A stretch of DNA of 64,000 nt. Source: Eurosta solidaginis. Its lineage: Eukaryota > Arthropoda > Insecta > Diptera > Tephritidae. The notes below the pieces were generated by a model. It was not told the origin of the DNA. It made no database searches and saw only the letters and a program-made list of their open reading frames with translations. Positions 56,752 through 64,000 of this stretch are shown here, one piece after another. Location of the stretch: the NCBI RefSeq assembly GCF_040869045.1, contig NC_090319.1, positions 16,510,314 to 16,574,313 on the forward strand, in the 5' to 3' direction. Within the stretch, counting starts at the first letter, position 1. Every line of letters starts with the position of its first letter. The position numbers and the translations under genes were made by a program.

Positions 56752-57927
56752 TGGGTCATTATTTTACAAACCGAACAACTTTTGAGATTTCATAATTTTG
56801 ATTCGGCTCAAACTTTTTTTAAGTTCCTCGCCCGATATAAGCAAATACCTGTATCAGGATTTCCACGAAAAAGTTCTTTTTCAGAGATCTGCATGTGCTC
56901 AGATTCGTTCGGTAAGCAAACTTGCCCACATTCAAAATGCTATATCTTTGGTTGCAATAGTCGTATCTTATTCATTTTGGTTTTATTTTGAAGGCAATTA
57001 TATTTACTTTATAACTGCGTTAAAAAATATTTAATTTTATAAAATCAAAATAATTAACAAAAAAGAAATTTTTAAAATAATTATTACATACCATTTTCCT
57101 TCACGAATATTTTAGAAAAAATATATTTAATATGCGATACGCCTTCATCTAAAAACTCATTTTTATTTTAAGTTGGACAATTTTGTGGTTCAAAAGATAT
57201 TAACTCATTGCTGACCCGACCTCGAGCCAACGCCTGCCTGTGTATGCATGCATGGTCAACTTAACTACAACATAAATACATATGTATATGTACTTGTAAA
57301 CAAACCTACTAATCACTTAGCAGGTAGCTACTTTTACAAAATTATTATTTATGTCAGAATTACTATAAGTACCTGTAAGATTGTAAATAGAAAACAGATT
57401 TAAATTTTATTTCAATGTAGAAATGTCGTTCATTTTCTTAATTCAGAAAGTTCTTGTTTTATTATAGCGAATTTTAAATAAATATTATTAGGAAAATGCC
57501 GAAAGTTTAATGTATTAATCCATTCGATTTGTCTCGTACATTATATATATTTTTTCGAAAATATTCGTGGGGGAAAACAATATGTAATAATTTTAAAAAA
57601 AATCATTTTTTATTCATTATTTTGACTTTTATAATTGAACATGTTTTAAAGCAATTATAAAGTAAATATTATTACCTTCAAAATAAAATAAAAATGAATA
57701 AGATCCGACGAGTGGAACCAAAGATATAGCATTATGAATGTGGGCGAGTTTGCTTACTGATCGAATCTGAGCACATGCAGATCTCTGAAAAATAAATTTT
57801 TCGAGGAAATCGTGATATATGTGTTGGCTTAAATTGCGAAAAGATTTCAACAAATGAATTTGGTGTCTTTTAAAAAGTGAAACATTTTTTTTCTACAAAT
57901 CCGTACGATTTGTAAAATAATGACCCA
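56752..57927. mobile_element. 1176-bp long-armed MITE with TA target duplication
   Basis: Ends are TGGGTCATTATTTTACAAA and TTTGTAAAATAATGACCCA. It sits inside a HINE, and comparison with intact HINEs (GATATATGGAAG) shows the target was duplicated as TA. Inverted arms of about 410 bases (to about 57165 and from about 57515) surround an AT-rich centre. Each arm carries an open frame reading outward to inward: plus 56798-57034 and minus 57629-57853, both with FQRSACAQIRSVSKLAHI and NAISLV. TA duplication suggests a Tc1/mariner or related transposase acting in trans. Confidence 0.88.
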
Positions 57928-57995
57928 TATGGAAGTTTATATTTATCTCGATTTGTTAATGACGTTACAATGAAGCGTTAAACGAATTAACTAAT
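57928..57995 (-). mobile_element. HINE fragment, right piece
   Basis: TATGGAAGTTTATATTTATC and TCGATTTGTTAATG continue the HINE interrupted at 56751. The terminal CTCTGTGAGCTCTGC part is not present. Confidence 0.65.
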
Positions 57996-58349
57996 TACAC
58001 GAAAACGCACGCACTTTTATGTATGCGCACATTTTGCGGTTATAAATTATTGATAGCTATTGTTTTTTATGTCATCGCCTTAATATGAAGACCGATATGT
58101 ATACATACATACATACATTACTTGTAAGTGCACACGCAAGTAATGAGATGAAATTAGAAACGTGATTATAGCGCTTATGGAAGTGTAAGGAAATGCAAAG
58201 CCGAAATTCTCAGAATATTCATAAAACGTTCTCTGTGCAATTGAAACCATACTTTATAAATGAGAAGTTTAACAAATCAGTGCAAGGCTAGTAAAAGTAA
58301 AGGAAAGTAATGAAAATATTTGTTATAGGTGTGCTATCTATGAAGCATA
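57996..58349. other. No feature recognised
   Basis: AT-rich DNA with a short CATA repeat near 58105. No coding feature. Confidence 0.35.
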
Positions 58350-58660
58350 AATAAGTTAACGATTTTTTATCGAAACTTATAGGTTGATGATCGAAAAGCT
58401 ATCAATTTTTTATCGGCGTTTTATCAATTTTTATTCGAAAAGTTATAGATTTGTTATTGAAAATTTATCGATTTAATAACAAAAATTTATCGACTTGTTT
58501 TGAGAAGTTATCGATAAATTATTTACCAAAATATATCAATTTGCAGTTATCAACTTAAAAATTTTGTATCAAAAAGTTTTCGATTTGTTATGGAAGAGCT
58601 ACAGATTTATTATCGAAAAGTTATCGTTGAGTTATGGAAAAGTTGTGCCATCATCAGTGT
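58350..58660. repeat. CGATA/TATCG-rich degenerate array
   Basis: TTATCGAAAAGTTATCGTTG, TTATCGATTTAATAACAAA and GAAAAGTTATCGAT phrases recur every 20 to 25 bases. It is the same vocabulary as the other three arrays but in the opposite orientation (TATCG rather than CGATA on plus). Confidence 0.8.
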
Positions 58661-58734
58661 CGATTTTCGTTCTGAACGATGACGGAAAATCGTTCCAATA
58701 TACATCCCTGTCGGAAAATCAACAAAACAAAATA

Positions 58735-59817
58735 AGTCATTATATAAACGCTTACAACGCACACGAGAGCACTGCTCCGATATAATGATATAAAATTCGT
58801 GCTTAGATACTTTAACGCCAGGGTTGGCAAAAAATTTGTTTTTGGCCCAACAGTCGAAAAGTTCAGCTTCCACAATGAAACCTCCTTTAATAGACTGAGG
58901 CTGATTGACTTCGCCGGTGCTTTAAAAATATAAATCCTTCTATATGACTGTCCTCCGAACGAAATATACGCCAGCAGATCGGGCACGTTGTGATAGACGT
59001 ACGGCATGCTTCCAGGGTTTTAAAAGTATACACGATTTGAGGACCTAACATCCACTCGGATCACTATCCCATCGCAGCTTTTAATGCGCCCATCTCTGCG
59101 CGGCTCAAAGCAAGAAACCAAAAACAAAGTAAAGCTACAGGTCAAAACGTTGTAACCGCAACAGACTGCTAATTATTTCGCAACATGACACTGATACCTG
59201 TTCTGTGAGAGCACAAGTCAGTCCGATGGAATGCAGAAGCTGTGGGAACATATAACTTTAGCACTTCATAGCGCCGCCGAGGAAAAAATTGGTTACCGGC
59301 GACCACGGACAAACAACTGATACGATGAAGAACGCCACATTGGAACCGAAAAAAAGACACTGCCTAAAGAGCTAAGTTAAAAGCGCGCACAACAGCAGTA
59401 GTGCGTGAACGCTACTGCGAGTTGAAAAGGGAAGCAAGACGCCTTTACATGAAGAAAAAAGCAGAGGCAGATAGGCATGAGTGGAAGGAGCTTGAGATGC
59501 TTGACACCAGCAATAACGCCCGTAAATTTCACCAAAAAATTCGGTAAGAGACGGAAAGTTTACACCACGGATTAAACTCCTAAAGGAAGACGACACGGTA
59601 ACTGATATCCAGAGGAAACACTTCTCTTCCCTCTTAAATAGAGACAAAGATGAAACGCAGAAGGAACGTGATGAATCCGAGCCCGCAATCGGTTATGATG
59701 AAAGAAATGTTGCCCTACCCGACTATGATGAAGTCAGAATAGCAATAAGCAGATTAAAAAACAACAGCTGCATGCATCAACTTCTGTGAAAATTATGTTG
59801 GGACGAGTGCATTCTCG
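58735..59817 (+). pseudogene. RTE-clade LINE: endonuclease and start of reverse transcriptase
   Basis: Reading the plus strand across frames: YNDIKFVLRYFNARVGKKF (58785; usual IVLGDFNARVGKE, so the catalytic aspartate is now tyrosine), FGPTVEKFSFHNETS, NRLRLIDFAGA, GPNIHSDHYPIAA (SDHY motif intact), RYCELKREARRLYMKKKAEA, NARKFHQKI, LLKEDDTVTDIQRKHFSSLL and PDYDEVRIAISRLKNNS. This order is that of RTE-clade proteins. After LKNNS a deletion leads to WDECILDDWK at about 59800, where a LINE on the opposite strand begins. The frame is broken many times. Its continuation is found at 61150, 62843 and possibly 63744. Confidence 0.82.
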
Positions 59818-59821
59818 ATGA

Positions 59822-60050
59822 TTGGAAGGTTTGGTTAGGTTAAGGGGGCATGTGTGAGTGTTACCCACACTTCCACTCGGAGACATTTTTGTCCATTATG
59901 AGTGCCCTCAGTAAGTACAGGTTGGCGGAATATTCGGTTAGCCCCATTACCTCCTAGTGGTCCTCAACGAACCACTTGCTCTCCCTGATGAGCCCTATGC
60001 CAGGCTGTCGAAGTAGCGTGAGCCCAGAAATCTGAGCCTACTTCTTTGAA
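59822..60050 (-). mobile_element. 3' end of the RNase H-encoding LINE
   Basis: The minus strand after the zinc knuckle continues to a stop near 59995, then a 3' untranslated stretch with GGAGACATTTTT on plus, ending at the left in GGTTTGGTTAGGTTAAG. Short AACCTAACC-like 3' ends are common in dipteran LINEs of this type. The end abuts RTE sequence at about 59820. Confidence 0.6.
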
Positions 60051-61135
60051 GCGTCGGACATCGGCAGAGAAAGTGGTAGATCGACTCCTCTTCCTCTTCA
60101 TCCTGACAGCTTCTGCAGAGGGAGCTTGTTGGTATTCGCCACCATCGGAGCATTGGTGCGAGAGTACAATAACTTGTGATGACACCCGTAAGTACCCTCA
60201 CCGCAGATTTGTTCAGTTTGAGAAGGAAGATGGTGCCTTTCCTATGCAAGCATGTCCATAAGGACCTTGAGATTTCGCAGTCCGTTCCATAGCCAGTCCG
60301 TTGCCCTGTTCTCATATTCATCGATCCTCCCTAGGAAATAACTCAGCGGCGGTCGGACGGAGCTGTCTACCTCACTTATGTCTAAGTCGGAACCTTTCCT
60401 AGCCATCTCATCCGCGAGTTCATTCCCTTCAATGCCGCTGTGCCCAGGGACCCAGCAAAGGGAGACATTGAGATGACTTATAAAAGCCAGAGAGGCTCTA
60501 CACCTCCGCACGATGTCCGATTTTATCATGTTGGACTCTAATGCCCTTAAGGCGACTTGGCTGTCAACAAAGATTGTTACGTCGGTGTTGGAGACCGCAC
60601 TATCTTGGAGCAGCTTTGCCGCTCTGCCTGTAGCATATACCTGGGCTTGGAATACACTGTATGCGTTAGGAAGTCGGAATGATTGGCTTAACTGTAGATG
60701 TGTTGAGTACATCCCAGCTCCAGTTCCCTCTTCCATTTTCGAGCCGTCAGTGTATATTGTGATGCCCTGAATTATATCGTATGTTCTGAACCTGGAAGTC
60801 CAAACAACCCTGTGATGTGGTCTGTATTGAATGTTAGGTCGGTTATTTTTCCGTTTAATTGCCCCTTCGTCATATCGTCTAGAATCGTCGCGCGTCCGTG
60901 CTTAACTGTTTTCCACATGTTGGATTTTCTTAGCCGTAAAGCTCCTCTAGCGGCTAATACCTGCACGAAGACTTGTAGAAGCGTTAAGTGAAAGATTACA
61001 TTTAGCGCTTCCTGAGGTGCGCTGCTCACGGCGCCTGATATTCCAGGCATGCCAGCCTTTGTATCTTCCCGATCCTCTGTTGATTACTCTTTTTGTCTAG
61101 CGCCTTCCACCAGACCAGAGCCGCCCCAAGCCGTT
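59995..61135 (-). pseudogene. I/LOA-type LINE: thumb, RNase H and zinc knuckle
   Basis: Minus strand from right to left. The thumb reads LGAALVWWKALDKKSNQQ, IGKIQRLACLGISGAVSSA, PQEALNVIFHLTLLQVF and ALRLRKSNMWKT. RNase H follows after one frameshift: IYTDGSKMEEGTGAG, VFQAQVYAT (usual VFQAEVYAI, so the catalytic glutamate is glutamine), IFVDSQVALRAL and VPGHSGIEGNELADEMARKG. The knuckle CRSCQDEEEEESIYHFLCRC, PTLQRSR is in another frame. The upstream catalytic reverse transcriptase and ORF1 are absent (5' truncation near 61135). It is inserted in antisense inside the RTE element. The RNase H frame alone is 164 codons without a stop, so this is one of the younger LINE relics here. Confidence 0.85.
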
Positions 61136-61149
61136 CCAAAATAAACAAG

Positions 61150-61225
61150 ATTTATTTAATATTAAACTGGAAAAAATTATACAAGCTGCAAAGCTTAACC
61201 GCTTCGGAAAAATACTGGCTTACAC
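61150..61225 (+). pseudogene. RTE LINE segment just before YADD
   Basis: LFNIKLEKIIQAAKLNRFGK then ILAY is the RTE reverse transcriptase between motif B and motif C (usual LFN--LE-I-R-A---R-G--L-YADD). It ends at GCTTA, where the MITE begins. The next RTE residues, YADGISIIG, follow the MITE at 62843. Confidence 0.8.
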
Positions 61226-62842
61226 TGAAAGAAAAAGACTGGTAAAATCAACCGAAATACGGGTCAATTCAACCGAAATTTCTGTCAATTTTTATCCATC
61301 GGAACAAGATGTTTAATCAACTGCGCACAAATCGTTGATTCGTAATTGACCGCTTTAGTAATCAAATGAACAAAAAAAGTTGTTGCGACGGCTTTGTATG
61401 AAAGACCTATGTTGCCATATAAATAAATAAATGTAAGGCGCGATAACCTCCGAAGAGATCTTAGGCTAAACTTATCTTCCAATTTGCGTCGTGCTCCTTT
61501 TTAATTTTTCTTACAAATTGGCGGGACGCGACTTACTTGTTTTATGCCGACTCCGAACGGCATCTGCAAGGCATATGAGTTTTCACTGAGAGCATTTCAT
61601 GGCAGAAATACACTCGGAGTGCTTGCCGAACACTGCCGAAGGGCTACTCCAATTAGAAAATTTTTCTTCTAATTGAAAAGCTTGTTTCTAAAATTTTAAT
61701 GTTGCTTTTCCCGTGGTGTGAACCCAGGGTCTTCGGTGTGGTAGGCGGAGCACGCTACCATCACACCACAGCGGCCGCCATATAAATACGTAAATATGTG
61801 AATACATAAATATGCATGCTTGCTCCATATACATACATATGAATATAGAAATGAAAATAGTAGTCACAAAACTGATTCTCAATTCTTTCAGTTGCAGCTC
61901 AGTTCATTCTCAATTTCTTCTCTCGCATGTAGTTGCCACACTTGATTGTTTCGAACAAAACTTGTAGTATAAATATTTGACGTAACATTTTAAAAAGAGA
62001 ACTTGTAAGTTATAGAAAACTAAAGAATCAAATCGCAGGATGGTAGTTCACCACTGGAGTAACTTTACATGTAATTCGGCAAGTTTAATGTTCGTAACAC
62101 TTTAAGTTGAAACGATTCCAAAACAACTCAAACTTTTATTTTGTCGGAAACATCAGCATTAAAAAAGGACGATTTTTTTATTATCTTATTAGATTCATTC
62201 GCATGAGTGAAAATTCATAAAAATTTGAACAAAATGTTACTAACTTTGAAAATATCCTGTTCATTCAAGAAAAACTTTTGCAAAAGGAAGGCGCAATTTT
62301 GCATTTCGCTTGGAGGAGAAGTTGCAAAATTGTACCCGGTAAATAGGTGTCCCGGTATCTCGTAATTTTTTGCACAGTAAATTCAAAAAAGAGTTTTTTC
62401 GTTTTGTATTGATAACTAAAAAACTAGTTTTTTATTGTTTTCCCATTTTGTGTTTTTTTCGATTTGATGGTTTTCTAATTTTGGTGTTTTTTTTTTAACA
62501 AGTGACACCATCGTCATAAGAACAAAGTAGAGGGCGCAGTGAGCGTAAAATTCTCTTTGAAATTTGCTCATGTATTGACAGTTGATCGCCGTTGAAATGA
62601 CCTGTAAGATCAGTTGTGGTAACAGAAAACTCAGTTAGATTGATTTGGAATCCGTCAATTTTACAAAATTTTGTTAACTTACGAGCAACAATTTCACTTC
62701 TGTTGAAATGACTAAACTAATTTGTTCGCTTGATAAAGAACTCGGTCCAATTAACCACAATTCAATCAATTTTACCGAATCTCCGTTAAGTCAAGCACAA
62801 CAGAACCGACTTATTCATTTTACTAGCACCATTTCTTTCAGT
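61226..62842. mobile_element. TA-flanked MITE inserted at the RTE YADD codons
   Basis: Ends are CACTGAAAGAAA...CTGGTAAAAT and the inverted ATTTTACTAG...TTTCTTTCAGTG, about 30 bases with mismatches. Flanking TA on each side collapses to restore GCTTATGCTGACGG, reading A-Y-A-D-G, so the duplication is TA. The element carries a SINE at 61427-61776. Subtracting it leaves about 1.26 kb without a transposase frame. Repeated phrases AACCGAAATTTCTGTCAATT and TCCGTCAATTTTAC occur near the two ends. Confidence 0.85.
61427..61776 (-). mobile_element. tRNA-derived SINE, full-length copy
   Basis: On the minus strand it begins GGCGGCCGCTGTGGTGTGAT. The A box is in TGGTGTGATGG and the B box in GGGTTCACACC, about 35 bases later, as in tRNA genes read by RNA polymerase III. 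The body then has CTCGGAGTGT... in reverse of the plus strand and ends at the left with GCGCCTTACATTTATTTATT. The direct repeat GCCATATAAATA flanks it (61415-61426, 61777-61788), of which at least 9 bases are target duplication. It is nested in the MITE. A polymerase III terminator run is not obvious within the body. Confidence 0.9.
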
Positions 62843-62942
62843 GTATGCTGACGGTATTAGCATTATCGGCCTGAGCAACCGCGCCGTAAGTAGCGAAATA
62901 GATGGCTTTGATAGTAGATGAGGACAAAACGAAGTTCTCCCC
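62843..62942 (+). pseudogene. RTE LINE segment with YADG motif
   Basis: YADGISIIGLSNRAVSS is the RTE catalytic motif C region. The second catalytic aspartate is glycine (YADG, usual YADD). A deletion of about 30 bases then joins to MALIVDEDKTKF (usual MGL-INE-KTKY) in another frame. A C tract of 18 bases (62939-62956) ends the segment. Confidence 0.8.
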
Positions 62943-62956
62943 CCCCCCCCCCCCCC

Positions 62957-63743
62957 TTTTGTTGCATTGACTTGAAATCTACTCTGAATTAATTGTGAGG
63001 TTGCAAGTTTATAGATCAATGGGAACTTCCTTAAAGCATGATTGCAAGTTTTTCAAATGGACACCCCATATCAGTAAATCAGTCACGATTTCTTTAAATG
63101 TATGTTCGTTAGATAAAAAAACGTTAAAATTAGAAGAAGTATTGATATTCCTTGAAAGTTCTTACTTACTTAGAGATCGTAGAGTAACTCTTCGTTTTAA
63201 ATTTTTTTTATTTCAAAGACTGGCTTTAGCAAGCTTAATATTTGAACTAAATGTCTTAATGGATGGTAGAAGGTGTTTGACACAGCCCAACAAAACCTCA
63301 GCTTGTGTGTTTTCCCTTCTCATTCTTATGCGCTAAATTGGGAAAAAAATACAAAATTGATTGCGAAAAACATATGTCAAGGAAGCCTACATTAACGGCA
63401 TGGCTATAATTGAAGGCTTGCTTTTATCCAAATGACTGCCCTTAACGCTTTATATGATATGCATAAAAAATATCACTAAAAGACATGTGCAAAAATTTGT
63501 GGTGAAGGTTATGTGACCTGGCCACCTCTTTATTTAAAACACACCCACATATAAACATGTTTGCATGCGTTGTAAATATATTTATTCACAACCACATGAT
63601 TATAAAAGCCAAGCAATATAATTTATTATCTTTTGTGTGTCGATGCGGATATATTTGTATGTTCATTGGTGTGCATCCTTTTATATTCTCTTACATGATT
63701 TTTCCATTTGTTTCCTTTTCTTAATTGTGTGTGACTAACTATA
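62957..63743. other. No gene recognised; insertion between two RTE pieces
   Basis: AT-rich DNA separates two RTE segments that should be continuous or are duplicates. A 113-codon plus frame (62995-63336) is not recognised; it includes KHDCKFFKWTPHISKSVTIS. No inverted ends or target duplication were found. Confidence 0.35.
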
Positions 63744-64000
63744 GGCCTGAATACCAGCGCTGTTAGTTCTGCCTACTCCAAACTGGAAAAAGAAGTGGTA
63801 AAGATGGGTTTGATGGTGATTGAGGACAAAACGAAGTACCTGCTGTCATCGAGCAAAGAGTCGGCGGATATGCGCCTTGGCAACCAAGCTACTGTTGGGA
63901 GCCATAACTTTGAAATATTAAAAGACTTCGTTTATTTGGGAACCAGCATAAACACTACCAAAAACATCAGCTCTGAAATCCAGCGAAGAATCGCTCTTGC
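63744..64000 (+). pseudogene. RTE LINE C-terminal segment, runs off the window
   Basis: One open frame reads IGLNTSAVSSAYSKLEKEVV, KMGLMVIEDKTKYLLSSSKE, ADMRLGNQATVGSHNFEILK and DFVYLGTSINTTKNISSEIQ to the window end. This is the RTE reverse transcriptase after YADD (usual KLE-EA---GL-INE-KTKYM, then F-YLGS-I). It is uninterrupted for 85 codons, cleaner than the other RTE pieces, and starts again at the same GL--AVSS region already present at 62868. Thus it is either a second copy or a tandem duplication. The remainder lies beyond the window. Confidence 0.85.

Noticed and set aside
61741..61790. Genuine tRNA gene
   Set aside because: A and B boxes are present, but the sequence does not close as an acceptor stem and is fused to a repeated SINE body with a target duplication.

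Overview
The window looks like non-coding, transposon-saturated DNA from a higher dipteran, most probably a tephritid fruit fly (Bactrocera/Ceratitis/Rhagoletis group). I base this on AT-rich composition, many copies of a DINE-1-like Helentron derivative (HINE), R1-, RTE- and jockey/LOA-type LINE debris and short dipteran-style SINEs. The species is inference. I found no host gene with a convincing coding exon, no tRNA or rRNA gene and no CRISPR array. The window could lie in a giant intron, an intergenic desert or pericentric heterochromatin.

Layout. 0-5 kb: HINE pieces and two decayed LINEs (a gag/endonuclease jockey-like element at 1.0-2.76 kb, an RTE carboxyl end at 4.5-4.96 kb). 5.9-6.4 kb: a TAC/CAC microsatellite. 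7.15-8.96 kb: a decayed LINE with a DUF4780-like ORF1. 9.9-11.8 kb: Helitron-like end, HINE with six 129-bp units, and a purine-rich block; an inverted, shorter version of the same order lies at 27.27-28.03 kb. 12.0-15.9 kb: about 4 kb of degenerate T-rich satellite. 16.4-29.2 kb: three hAT-type MITEs with perfect 8-bp target duplications, a tRNA-derived SINE, two HINEs, an R1 LINE relic, a CAA-tailed retroposon and a 563-bp near-perfect palindrome. 30.1-31.2 kb: a TTCGGGA-type degenerate array. 31.9-33.6 kb: the longest ORF, a reverse transcriptase. 35.05-35.88 kb: a second HINE subfamily. 37.2-38.35 kb: a LINE with a ruined active site. 39-41.8 kb: CGATAAC-rich arrays. 42.4-45.3 kb: a terminal-inverted-repeat element and a long HINE. 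46.3-47.8 kb: RNase H debris and LTR/primer-site-like junctions. 49.5-51.4 kb: AT-rich arrays, one built on a 19-bp inverted repeat. 51.4-53.7 kb: the largest repeat-poor stretch. 53.7-58.7 kb: SINE, CGATA arrays, two foldback elements and a LINE. 58.7-64 kb: a nest in which an RTE LINE is broken by an RNase H-encoding LINE, and again at its YADD motif by a TA-flanked MITE that itself carries a SINE.

The reverse-transcriptase, endonuclease and RNase H relics are all broken, so nothing here appears able to move on its own. The non-autonomous families (HINEs, MITEs, SINEs) have cleaner ends and target-site duplications. The most unusual structure is in the repeats: internal tandem arrays of variable copy number in HINEs, long foldback elements carrying mirrored ORFs, arrays dense in CGATA motifs that resemble DREF/BEAF-32 sites, and inverted-repeat arrays whose spacing fits multiples of about 34 bp. 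Every family assignment was made by eye from sequence patterns, without any search.
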